Part shown: piece after piece, positions 1 to 9,818 of the stretch
How positions within the stretch are numbered: position 1 is the first letter of the stretch
Layout: each line of letters begins with the position of its first letter
NCBI GenBank assembly: GCA_038363925.1
Contig: JAQQWL010000006.1
Span: 1,344,501 to 1,408,500, forward strand
Source: Apiospora phragmitis
Taxonomy: Eukaryota > Ascomycota > Sordariomycetes > Amphisphaeriales > Apiosporaceae
Direction of reading: 5' to 3'
DNA length: 64,000 bases
Made by a program: the position numbers and the translations under genes
Notes under the pieces: model-generated
Database searches by the model: none
The model's input: only the letters and a program-made list of their open reading frames with translations
What the model was told of the DNA's origin: nothing

Positions 1-667
1 CGTCGTGCGCAGGTACCAGATCGATGCTCAAGCTCATGCGATCTCGCAGATCCTCCGATGCTCTGCCCTCTTTCTCGCGCGCGTGCCGGCCGACTCGGAA
101 CTCCCTCCGCAGCCGCCGGTTCTGCTCGTACGGGTCCTCCCAGGCGCGCTGGCTCGCGTCCTCGAGCTCCTCGATGCGCACCTTGGCGTGCGCCAGCTGC
201 TCGCGGTCCTCGATGGTCTTCTCGAGCTTCGCGAACGCGCTGCTCCGCAGTTTCTCCCGCTCCGCGTCCGTCATGATTTCGATCTGGCCAGGTTCGTCGT
301 CGCTGCGGTCCTCGCGCCGCCGGCCGCCCTCGACCACCTCGTACGCCGTGTTCTTTGGGTCGGTGCGGATCTCGAGGGCGCCTCCGCACTCGACGTGCCG
401 CATGCGGAAGCTGTAGATGGGGGTGCTGTAGTACTGGCCGACCTTCTTCTTCTCGGCGTTGAAGCGCACGCCCTGGCCGATGATGGTCGGCTTCGGGCAG
501 TGGCCGCACCAGACCGCGAACGGCATCTCGAAGCGCACCGTCAGGATGCCCTGCGAGGCCAGCTTCGAGGCCCGGTTGCCTAGCGCGTGCTTGCGGTTCA
601 CCTGGTTGCCCGACGCGGTGCCCTCGAGGTCCGGCGGGACGTACCGGCCCATGTTGAAACCTTGCAT
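1..667 (-). CDS. CWC16-family splicing factor (CCDC130/Yju2B/Saf4-like), 3' part cut by window edge
   Basis: Read on the minus strand from the ATG at 665-667, the frame stays open for 222 codons to base 1, so the C-terminus lies outside the window. It begins MQGFNMGRYVPPDLEG, the conserved opening of the CCDC130 branch of the CWC16 family. A CxxC pair (CGHC, about residues 54-57) and a later H-x-E-C-G site make the zinc-binding core of the family. A charged coiled-coil stretch follows from about residue 130. Family members associate with the spliceosome around the catalytic steps, so a nuclear pre-mRNA splicing role is inferred. The CCDC130/Saf4 branch fits better than Yju2 itself because of the MQGFNMGRY start. 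No intron or frame break is visible in this part. Confidence 0.9.
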   Translation of the reverse strand, partial: MQGFNMGRYVPPDLEGTASGNQVNRKHALGNRASKLASQGILTVRFEMPFAVWCGHCPKPTIIGQGVRFNAEKKKVGQYYSTPIYSFRMRHVECGGALEIRTDPKNTAYEVVEGGRRREDRSDDEPGQIEIMTDAEREKLRSSAFAKLEKTIEDREQLAHAKVRIEELEDASQRAWEDPYEQNRRLRREFRVGRHAREKEGRASEDLRDRMSLSIDLVPAHD

Positions 668-1963
668 TTTGGTGGCGGGCCGGTTCGGTGACGTGGGGTA
701 GGGAGACTGCTTCGAACACTACTTTCTTTGGTGGACTCTTCTCTCGTAGGGTGGTAGTGGTCGTTTTCGATACGATGGTGTCGGGGCGTCTTTGACGGTC
801 AGTCTTGAATGTTCATGCGATATGACGACAGGTGTGTGGAAATGATTAGTGATTTTGGAGATTGTCAGGCTTCCATAGAACCCCCGCCAAAGGCCTGCTA
901 GGCTGCTTCCCTCCAACCCCACATTAACTCATTCCTATCTCCGTTATACTTGGCATGTACAGAAGAGCCCAGAATTGGTTCGGTTTGAACTTAATTTCAA
1001 CTTGGAAACGTGTATTTGCTTGTCAAGGAAATAAGTTCTTGTTATAGAACGTTGTGGCTGCTCTTTGTATTGTCCGAACTGTCCAGCAAACACATGAATT
1101 CGTTCTATATCATGGAATATGCAAATAGCGAGGCTTAGTGTTAGTGGGGTGATGCTAAGTCCCCATCTCATATTTCAACTTCGCTATCACATGGTATTGT
1201 CAGTTCTCCGACATCGGTTGAAGTATGCGGACTTTCTACGCCAGCGATCTGTGTAGTTTACTAGACCAGGTCGTTGAAGCATATTTCATACATTCACTCA
1301 GTACTCTCTAATAGATATCATCGCATTGTAAGACGGCAGACTGCCTCTTCTCGCTGAAAGTAAGCGACGGCTGTGATGGTGGCCAGGTGCTATACTTGAA
1401 GCACAGCCAAGTCCCCTAGCTCAAGCCCTGTTTCTTTAGCGCCGGCTTACTCTATGGACCCCGAAAGCTCATCCTCCTTCACCCACCAACCTTATCTGCA
1501 CGTTCCATAGAGTGCCTTCCACTTCAGGCAGCTCGAAGAACATATCCACTTGTAGGTCAACATCGACTGGGACCTACTAGTACCTGGATGCAGAGGATAG
1601 GAACTATTGCGATTCTTGCATGCACGTGTCCACAGACGTGTCTCTCCATGGGATACTAATTTCGACGGTTGCATTCCGCCTGCCGTGTCTACCGCCAATG
1701 GTCCTGGCGTTTCAAGCTGACATCCTGCCCGAGTTCTCAAAGAGGAAGTCGAGGGTATGATCTACACGACAATAGTACTAGAAAGTCCCCGTATATCACT
1801 GAAGGCTCGACTATATATGAGGGCAGTCTCTTCTCACTACCGAAGCCATCCCATTCTTCTGCTTGCTATCTGACTCTTGTTGTTCCCACTTGTGCCTGTA
1901 TTAATAGACTTGTCCCCCGCTTTCTGCAGAGTAGATCCCGCGGCCCACAAAGCACTTGTCAAG
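668..1963. other. Divergent intergenic region between CWC16 gene and RNase gene
   Basis: About 1.3 kb with no convincing gene. Short open frames at 719-922, 944-1171 and 1492-1740 on the minus strand have no recognisable content. Both flanking genes are transcribed outward, so two promoters must lie here. Confidence 0.5.
1811..1820 (+). promoter_or_regulatory. TATA-like element upstream of the RNase gene
   Basis: CTATATATGA lies about 150 bp before the RNase start codon, followed by a pyrimidine-rich stretch. That is suitable spacing for a core promoter with a leader of about 100 nt. This is inference from sequence only. Confidence 0.35.
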
Positions 1964-2439
1964 ATGCAGTTCCTTCTAACCCTCTTCCCGTTATTGGCCG
2001 CCTTCGTGGCGGCTGCCCCTGGTGCCGCGATTCTGGAGGATCGTGCCGCGACCACCTGCGGCAGCACGTCCTACAGCGCCGCCCAGGTCAACGCGGCGTC
2101 CCAACAGGCCTGCACCTACTACAAGAACAACCAGCAGGCCAACAGCTACCCCCATACCTACAACAACTACGAGGGCTTCAACTTCCGGGTCGCCGGCCCT
2201 TACCAGGAGTTCCCCATCAAGAGCAGCGGCCTATATACCGGGGTGAGTACCATTTGATCCTGTTCAGCGCTAGGGTGTTGGTTGGGGAAATAATTTTACT
2301 GACATACGTGATTCAATAATATGTAGGGAGCCCCGGTGCCGACCGTGTGATCATCAACGCCTCTTGTCAACAGGCCGGTGCCATCACCCATAATGGGGCC
2401 AGCGGGAACAACTTCGTCGGGTGCTCTGGCACCAGCTAG
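1964..2439 (+). CDS. Secreted guanyl-specific ribonuclease (F1/T1 family), with a splice-junction frame anomaly
   Basis: Exon 1 is about 1964-2242 and exon 2 about 2327-2439. The protein starts with a hydrophobic signal peptide ([19 protein letters not shown]), then a short pro-region ending in LEDR, then a mature domain resembling RNase F1 of Fusarium. The family's catalytic set is visible: Tyr and His in [10 protein letters not shown], Glu in YQEFPIK, Arg in GADRVI and His in [11 protein letters not shown]. Cysteines for the disulfides are present. The role is extracellular cleavage of RNA 3' of guanosine. With the canonical GTGAGT donor at 2243 and the TAG acceptor ending at 2326, the reading frame is off by one base. 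Either one G has been lost at the exon 2 edge, or the weaker GTACCA donor at 2247 is used, which adds two residues. The start is the only ATG giving a signal peptide. Confidence 0.85.
2243..2326 (+). other. Intron of the RNase gene
   Basis: GTGAGT donor and ATGTAG acceptor, 84 nt. Its position between the YTG and SPGADR coding segments is clear from the conserved protein, but the join is one base short of keeping frame. Confidence 0.6.
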
Positions 2440-2893
2440 GTTAGATGCATTGGTATGTGGTAGCTACTTATACGTGAAGATATTCGTCATGTGGGGATTC
2501 GCCCCTCTCCTGGCTAGTTTATCAGAGAAAGGGGTTCGGGCTCCTGGGCTGCGTTTTCTGGTTTAAACCAGATGCCCTGATAATTAGTAACTGTACAATG
2601 GTTACTGGGCTACATAAATTTGATCCCGTGGTTTCATAGAACGATTGTATGTTACTCAATTATATCAGAGTCAAAGCAGACGCAACATATTCTCCACGGA
2701 TGAATTGCCCTTTTGAGATGGCAAATACGTGCGACCCTGGTCACGGGTATGCAGTAATCGCTCGGTTGGGGTCTTCCCCTCCGGTCTTGCGGCACAGCTA
2801 CCCAAACCGCCAATGTCGGATAAATCATTCAAGACTTTACATCCATAAAAATCATAGGAAATTTCAGGTGTCCACGCGCTCTGAATCAACGCA

Positions 2894-3521
2894 ATGGACG
2901 CAAGGGTTGCCGCAGAGCTCGAATACTTCCGCGCTGTCCCCTGGTGCGCGAAACATCTCGACAGGGACAACCTATGGGTCCTACCTATTATACGGCCGCC
3001 ATCTGGGGCCGCTGCCGAAGGCGGCACGGCGCTTAGCTCCGACTTGTTCTTTCTCAAAACACTGAACACGCCTGATACCATTGCGCATCTCCTGGCTGCC
3101 GCGGCGATGCGAGATGGCGGCCCGCCACGAAGCAAGCAGCCGATCGACGAAGTCAGCGTGTTCCTCGCGGCCGGCGCCGGCGTCACGGGGTTCCAGGGTA
3201 TGGCCCACGGGGCCTTCCTGGCCGGCATCTTCGACCTCGCCTTCATCATCAAGCTCGGCACAGAGGGGGCCGGGGCCGCCGTGATGAAGCCGCCGCCCGT
3301 CGTGACGTCGTCACTGACATACGGTACCGTGCGCCGCTCCGCATCGAGCCTGAGGCGGGCAGCGGCGCCGGCAAGCTGTCGCACATGCGGATCTTGGTCA
3401 GACTAAGTCGAGGCAGGATAAGCCCGCGAAGCGGCTCGTGTTCGAGGCGGTTATGGATTGCGAGGGGGTGGTCATCGCGACTGCGGAGGCGTTGTATGTC
3501 GAGCCTAGGCCACGGCTTTGA
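2894..3521 (+). CDS. PaaI/4HBT-type thioesterase-superfamily protein, broken by two frame shifts
   Basis: The ATG at 2894 opens a frame with a hot-dog thioesterase pattern. There is a helical N-terminus, then GVTGFQGMAHGAFLAGIFD (about residues 97-115), the equivalent of the HGG/HGA helix of PaaI-like enzymes, then the strand pair ending VVTSSLT. Near 3315-3320 the homologous continuation (IRYRAPLRIEPE) is found one base out of frame. Near 3380-3386 a second one-base step is needed to reach the C-terminal strand VIATAEALYVEP, which stops at 3519-3521. Both steps are consistent with single-base losses. The family hydrolyses acyl-CoA or related thioesters; the substrate here is unknown. Downstream of the first break the piece is unlikely to be made unless the bases are assembly errors. 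Confidence 0.65.
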
Positions 3522-3762
3522 TGGGTGGAAGGAGCGAACATTCGCGGCATATACGATGGTACCGCTGGCTTGTTGGTAGTTTTCTTGGTCGCCATGCGGG
3601 ACCGCCGAGGCTCGGGCGCTCCTCGTTGTATCTTGGGGGCTGTCTTCGGCCTCGTTTCTTGTTGATAATTTTGCGATGCGCCATTTCGTCGATTGCCCAC
3701 GTTTCCCATTCGTTATCCTTTGCATCCATTTCGCCTTTATATGGGTAGAATATGTGTTAGAG

Positions 3763-4125
3763 TTAGAGCAGCTGGTCGTCTTGTAGGGTTGCCGACTGAT
3801 GACGGTAGTAAGGGCGCCAGAACCAGGGGATTGCTTGTTCGTTTGGTTTCTCCATGATCCATTCTAATCGTGCGCTCACCAAGGCTGCTTTAATCGTGAT
3901 GGGCATGCTCCTAAGGCCTCTGTCGGCATCACCGTTTATCCTCAGCGCCTCCAGGTCGATGACTGATGGGAACGAGTCGGTTTCCATTACTTCGACTTGC
4001 GACCAGTTGGATTGCTCTCCCATGTCGAGGGTTTCTTTGATAACCCTGTATAAGCGATTGTTGGATACCGGGCAGTCATCATGTTCACTGAAGTAGGATC
4101 TATACCACGTCTGTGTAGATCCCAC
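3763..4125 (-). CDS. Uncharacterised short open frame
   Basis: A 120-codon frame on the minus strand with a natural-looking amino-acid composition (acidic and aromatic, including a WFWRPYYRH run near the C-terminus). It has no ATG at its 5' end; the first ATGs are internal. It could be an exon of a gene whose other exons I cannot place, or chance. No family recognised. Confidence 0.2.
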   Translation of the reverse strand: MGSTQTWYRSYFSEHDDCPVSNNRLYRVIKETLDMGEQSNWSQVEVMETDSFPSVIDLEALRINGDADRGLRSMPITIKAALVSARLEWIMEKPNEQAIPWFWRPYYRHQSATLQDDQLL

Positions 4126-4363
4126 CGGTTTTCACCCAAGTGAAATCAAATTATGGGTTTTGAACGGATCACAGTTCATGTATTTAGGAACAGGATCGGC
4201 ATGTTTTGGAGAGAGAATTAGCGGTTTAGAAAGCCATCTTCTATCTCTATTATCTCATTGCTTCTTCATGATTTCTTGAGCTCGTTCTTTCTCATCCACG
4301 GCGATCGGCTACCGATCGGCGCGCCTTTCAGCAGAAACTTAGCTAGGGTCGCTTTTGCTGTTC

Positions 4364-4975
4364 CTAACCGTCCGTGACCTTCAGGAGCTCAACCTCGGCG
4401 TCCAGGCCGGCCCAGGCGTTCTTGCCAATCATCTTGAGGAAGCTGGCGATCTCTGTGGATGTCTTGCTGTAATCGTTTCTGACCAGCTGAAGGGTCAAAG
4501 CGGTTTCCTCGTCCCACTTCTGGTGGGCCTTCACGAGGCTGCTGAAGAATTCGCAGAAGGCGGTCTCGTCCAGGTCATTGGCCCAGATGAAATGGGCTTG
4601 TAGCTCGGTCAGAAAATCCATGCCGTCGTTTCTCATCAGCAGGTTCGTAACTAGGGGTCCACTGGCGGCCTTGCTGAAAACCTCGCCGAGCATCGCGTCC
4701 ACGTCCCTCTTGAACGCGGTCAGGTCACCCTCCATTAGCTTGGTGTACGAGGAGCGGTCTGTGCAGGCGGCCTTCAGGGCGGCGAGAATGGCGGCATCAG
4801 CGGTCTTCTTGTGGGTGACCGTTCCCGTAGCGCCGTAAGACATGCCCTTGGACGGGACAACGGCGAGAAGGTTCACTCTAGCATTAGGGGCTGTGGCCGA
4901 AGATGAAGCCTAAGTTCGATATATGTTAGTAAACACTGCGTTTGTTATCATGAACTGCCGGAAAATACTGACCAT
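4364..4975 (-). CDS. Unknown all-helical protein (about 182 aa) with a start codon isolated in its own exon
   Basis: Exon 1 appears to be just the ATG at 4973-4975, followed at once by a GTCAGT donor. The intron covers 4910-4972 and ends in CTTAG. Exon 2 runs 4909-4364 and continues M-ASSSATAPNARVNLLAVV, a good in-frame join. The rest is predicted mostly helical, with no signal peptide or membrane segment. It has a central LxxxxAHFIWANDLDE stretch and a C-terminal Trp-rich helix. An internal ATG at 4876 could give a 170-residue form. I do not recognise the family and assign no function. The clean frame and consistent intron make it a likely real gene. Confidence 0.6.
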
Positions 4976-6731
4976 TTTGAGCCTGTTGGTAGCTGTGAAG
5001 CGAAGAATGTTGTGCGTTGCAATTCGGTTTATTCCAGTGTGCTATGTCCAGTGCGTACACTGTTAAGCAGTAGCCATGAATATGAAGCAGCAATGAAGGA
5101 GTGATGTGATGATCCTGTAATGCGGGTGCTGGTGGATGGAAATCGCCGCGTGGGATAGAAAGGAAAGTCGGTTTAACAGAAATAGAAAGGAAACAGAGGT
5201 GCTTTTATCTACAGAGTTTGGCATTGAATGCTGTGTTAATATTGAATGGTGTTTTCGGTTTTGGGATTAAATGCTGTGATGACATGAATGGTGTTTTTAA
5301 AGTGATTCAACCGTTAAGCGGAGCAAGCACCGATCAAGGTAATATTCAATTAGAATGCTTAAATGGGTATCGTCAAGGTGAGAGAGAGAGGTAAGTGTGT
5401 CTACGGGGCCGACATACCTACTCGGGGGTCTTTTACCGTGTGGAAGGCATGGAAAGGGATAAAGCTCAAGGGGCACACGGAGCTGTGTTACGGGATAGGC
5501 CAGTCATTGTTGTTGCCTCTATGAAGGACCGAAAGAAAGTGAAGGGGGTTATATGACTGAGTAGGCACTGGATGGTGTTGCCTCCAGTGTTAGCCAAGCG
5601 GGACTGATCACTGAGTAGCTACACTCACTTAATTGAACTCTATACTGGCAGAAGCTGGGTTTCTAGGAGATTCACAGATATAAGTAGTTATTTCATATGG
5701 GTAGTAGTTTTTCTATATGTTGGTGCAGCCAATGACCTTTGCCGTGGCCGGTCTTGTTTTACCTCACCCCTGAATTAAGCAAATATACTAACAAACATAT
5801 ACTTACACATACTTGACTACGCATTTGCTCGTGACTCATGATCTGTTATACTAGTAAATCCTACCAAATATCATCAGTTATGAACATATTATGCTTTGTT
5901 TTCTACGAGCATTATCGCTAAGGGCCACATTCGGTTTGGCGGCCTGTATTTTATCGACTGTCACCTCTCTCAGTAGATGCGGGCATTAGGTATCTAGTAA
6001 AATGTTTTCTATTCTCAAGACTTTTACGATGAAGTGAACACCGGCATGACAGTCGCCTTGACTGTACATTTCATACCACCAACTATCACTTAGTTATCGG
6101 TGGGCAGAAGGTGACTGAGACTTCAAGGGACGATTGTACTTACTACATAACAAACTTGTCTTCTATGATATTATCTCTCAAACAAACAATTTTTTTCAAG
6201 CCCTTCATGAGTCCTCTTTGTTCGATTCGCAACCACTTGCACATAATGAGATTGGAAAAATCACAGAGATTGTAGGTTGATTCCAAATCAAGCTGACAGA
6301 AACCTCCGAGGGCTCATCCAATAACATAATAACGATGACACAGGAAAGATCAGTCTGGTTTAGTAAGTTTACTACTGGAGATAGAATTATCAGGCCATGT
6401 CGTGGTGTTTATAGAAGATAGGGGGTGATATCCCATTAGGACAATAATCTCCAAATAAGGTAAGTACTCCGTGCATATGCATTAATCGGGGTGTCTCTTT
6501 TAGCGGGCGTTTTTTTCCAGACCGAGGGGCATGAAAGGTTTAGTGGACTGCGGACCAGCTCCAAGCAACCTCAGAACGCCACTACCCATCATCCCGACCG
6601 AACTGATTGAATCCACCACCGAATCTCCAACCAACATACTTCATATTACGTTCAGAGGGCTTCGCATAATCTGTTCCAAATAATCGATTCATTCTTTGCG
6701 ACGTTCGGAATTCTACGCCTTGACCGTCACG
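4976..6731. other. AT-rich intergenic region
   Basis: About 1.75 kb, clearly AT-richer than the flanking genes. No open frame of note, tRNA or repeat array was seen. It separates two divergently transcribed genes and so must contain both promoters. Confidence 0.5.
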
Positions 6732-7768
6732 ATGGCTGATATCGCAAGCATTCAAGATGACATCAAACAATACCAAGAGCAGGTCAGTGCCGCCCAGCAA
6801 ACCCCATATCATGGCCTGTTTGACGTTTGCTCTTGATCACCAACTGACTGTTGCGTACTCCAGGTCGATTTTGTAAACGCAGGGCTCAAAGAAGACCCTG
6901 GCAATGCCGAGCTTCTCGCTCTGAAATCTGAGTTAGACGATGCGCTCAACCTCTTGAACGAGACCCTTGCTGAACTAAAGCCTGCGAAAGCAGCACCTCC
7001 GCCAAAGTCCAAGGCGCCCTCTCCACCACCCGCCCAAGAGAAATGGTCGCGTGAGAACCATCCCGCATTCAAGAAGGCCACGCCTGCAGCCGAGGAGAAG
7101 GATGTCGAAGCTGGCCCCGTCAACTACAAGGTCAACGACACTGTCACGGCAAAGTGGGTTTCGGGCGACAAAGGTTTCTACACCGCACGCATCACATCAA
7201 TCACTGGTTCATCGACCGATCCCATCTACATCGTCAAGTTCAAGAGTTATGATACGATCGAGCAGCTACGGTCCAAGGATATCCGACCCATCGCCCAGAA
7301 ACGCAAGGCCGACGGGACTCCCGTTCAGAGCAGCACGCCGTTTGCCGCGCCCTCAGCGACTCCACCACCGTCGAACCCTGCTCCGGGTGTCATTTCGGCA
7401 GCTGCTAGTATCAACCCCGAACTAGCTCAGAAGAACCGCGAAGCAGCTGAGAAGCCGGCCGATGATGCGAAGCCCAAGTTCAAGAAGATCAAGGCAACCA
7501 AGGAACTCGAAGCTGGCAAGAACAAGTGGCAAGAGTTCAACTCCAAGTCTAAATTTGCCAAGGGCCACAAAACCAAGAAGGACAGCATGTTCCGGACACC
7601 TGATGGTGAACATGGTAGAGGTAGGCCAAGATTCTAGTCCTCAGCTCGTTCAGCAATGGCAGTCTGCTAACAGATTAAACAGTTGGCTTTACTGGCTCGG
7701 GACAGGCCATGCGCAAAGATCCCACCAGGAGCCGCCATATTTACCAAGCGAATGAAGAATTGGATTAA
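6732..7768 (+). CDS. SPF30/SMNDC1-like Tudor-domain splicing factor
   Basis: Three exons: 6732-6782, 6864-7620 and 7683-7768, giving about 297 residues. The N-terminus is a short coiled coil (MADIASIQDDIKQYQEQ), then a Pro/Ala/Lys-rich linker. A Tudor domain follows at about residues 125-185 (VNDTVTAKWVSGDKGFYTARI ... YIVKFKSYDT), with aromatic residues that could form a methyl-arginine cage. The C-terminus is lysine-rich and ends in exon 3 with GFTGSGQAMRKDPTRSR, a motif conserved at the end of SPF30 proteins that fixes the last intron. SPF30 acts in the nucleus in spliceosome assembly. Reading through the last intron gives a shorter tail, but the exon 3 motif is strong evidence for splicing. 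Confidence 0.88.
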
Positions 7769-8256
7769 ACGACTAACGCTGCCTGCAGGTAGCCTTTGCA
7801 TATATGCATATGCCGTTTGTACAAAGGGTAGTCTAGATAATTGGGCGTTGAGCGGCGTTGGCATGGAATGGAATTTTAGGATTTGCTCCCCTTCCTTATT
7901 CTTGATTTTTTGCGTGTTTCTTTGATGGATGCTAACATGGTCTGCGAGCAAGACGGATCATTTGGTCACTTCTCCCGAGAAGGACACTGGCATGTGTCCT
8001 TCCAGCACCAGCTAAGATAGCGAAACAGAGGTCAATTTGATTCAATACTGTTTGTGCCAAGTTGACACGCTAAACTGTTGTGATCACAGGCTTTTCATCC
8101 GCTTTCTACACGGATGTGTTTATTTGCTTTGTGCAATACCTGATCCATCAAGTTAGGCATACTCCTGAAGTCCAGGGCGCATCTGAGTATGCCAGCGCAC
8201 CACACACATCCCGTATCCCAATCCTAGTCCCTATCTCTTACACTATTGGTACAACC

Positions 8257-9393
8257 TTATAAGCCTATTTGCACACTGATCTTGTTGGCAATCTGCATGA
8301 ATGCCGCTGCCCTTGCGCTATCAGGCTCCGCAACAACTGTGGGTTTACCTCTATCCCCATCGTCTCCTATGCTCTGATGTAAAGGGATGTTGCCCAAGAT
8401 GTCTATATTGTGCTCGCTGCACACTGTGTGGACTCTCTCATTTGAACCGAACACTGCAGTGTCATGGTGGCAGTGAGGGCAGTTGAAGAGCGACATATTT
8501 TGAATCATCCCCAGGATGGGGACGTTCACCTTCTTAAACATGTTGATGCCTTTGACTGCGTCCTTTACCGCCAGTGTGTGAGGTGTGGTGACAATTATGG
8601 AACCTGTTGAATATTAGCCAGGACGATACAGGGAGCACTGCCTGCCCATGTAGGGCAACTTACCGTCGAGAACTATCTGCTGGGTCACACTCAATTGTGT
8701 ATCTCCTGTTCGGGGGGCAGATCGAGGACTAAAACATCGAGGCCACCCCACTCAACCTCGTGTAATAGCTGCTGTAATGCTTTCATGACCATCAGCCCGC
8801 GCCAGACCACTGGGGCATCCTCTCCTACGAGGTAGCCCATAGACATGGTCTTCACTCCATAATTAGACAGGGGAATAAGTTGGTTATCTGCTCAGCTAAT
8901 CAGACCCTCATTTCTCGAGATGTGCATAAGAAAAGAAAAAAGAAACACGATGATTGCTGCTCACTCGATGATAGCCGCGGCTCCTCGGACAGGTTGAACA
9001 AAGTCGGGATTGAAGGCCCGAAGATATCCGTATCCAGTATGCCGGTACGGTGGCCTTGCCGAGCCAGTGCCAAGGATAGATTTGCTTTAGTATTGTCATC
9101 AGTACATATTTACAGTATTGGGCTTCAGAGTGAGTACCTGCTACTGTGCTTTTGCTACACCCCCCTTCGCAGACGACACTGCCACTACTTTTTTGACATC
9201 TTTGATGGGGCGCCGCTCTGGCAAGCCTCTCTGCATCCGTGGGATTGAACCAGTACGTGGTAGTCCCTACGTCTGATATCAGCCAAGAGGTAATTAGGTA
9301 CTAGTAGGCTGGCAGTGACCTTACAAGGGGATTCTCATGTTGAAGCGCTCTTAGCGTATGAAAGAAGCGAGATGCGCCGAACTTGGAACTCAT
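8257..9393 (-). CDS. ind1: IND1/NUBPL mitochondrial Fe-S P-loop NTPase (complex I assembly), two 1-nt frame breaks
   Basis: Five exons on the minus strand: 9393-9325, 9266-9138, 9084-8965, 8887-8666 and 8603-8257. Introns have GT-AG ends and phases that fit. The N-terminus ([20 protein letters not shown]) is a mitochondrial presequence type. The core shows SSAKGGV..KST (P-loop), [29 protein letters not shown] and the iron-sulfur site NCPHC near the C-terminus. Mrp/NBP35-family proteins of this branch deliver [4Fe-4S] clusters to respiratory complex I. Two one-base losses interrupt it: GG read as G in the P-loop (about 9150) and GG read as G after DLPP (about 8710). Each puts a stop soon after. 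All other conserved blocks are in the expected frames, so assembly error is more likely than decay. Confidence 0.85.
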
Positions 9394-9818
9394 ATTGGCG
9401 GCTCGGACTGGGTCAAGCACTCAGAAAGCCTATTAATCGAAGGGATTACCATAGAGTCCAGAGGATATCAGAATACGGAAGCGAGCACAGTACTATACAA
9501 GCAAAGTAATCGCCAATATCGGGTGCAGTTGAGATTGTGTCTTTACAAGGATCACCTTCGTTTCTTCATCATTGAGGCTCTGAGGCTCCAAGCTCAGGTA
9601 ACTTCGGGGGCCCACTGACGCCCATAAATCTTGCACCTACCCCTGCTGTTTTAGTGCCATGCATGTCCAGCTAAAAGTTTCTGCCGCCTGTTGCCGACAA
9701 AATTTCTCGAGAGGATTTTGTACAATAAGGTAGTGGGGCATGATCGTAGCTAGGTAATGAACCAACTTTCTTCTGGTCCAGCCAACGATTTGCCATTGGG
9801 AAGGACAACGCTGTAAAA
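9394..9818. promoter_or_regulatory. Shared divergent promoter of ind1 and bfr2
   Basis: 425 bp between two outward start codons, one serving mitochondrial Fe-S assembly and the other ribosome biogenesis. No clear TATA box was found. A bidirectional promoter is inferred from position only. Confidence 0.4.

Noticed and set aside
5..583. 192-codon plus-strand frame at the left edge
   Set aside because: It is antisense to the CWC16 splicing factor, rich in Leu/Arg/Ala as expected from a shadow of GC-rich coding DNA, and has a GTG start.
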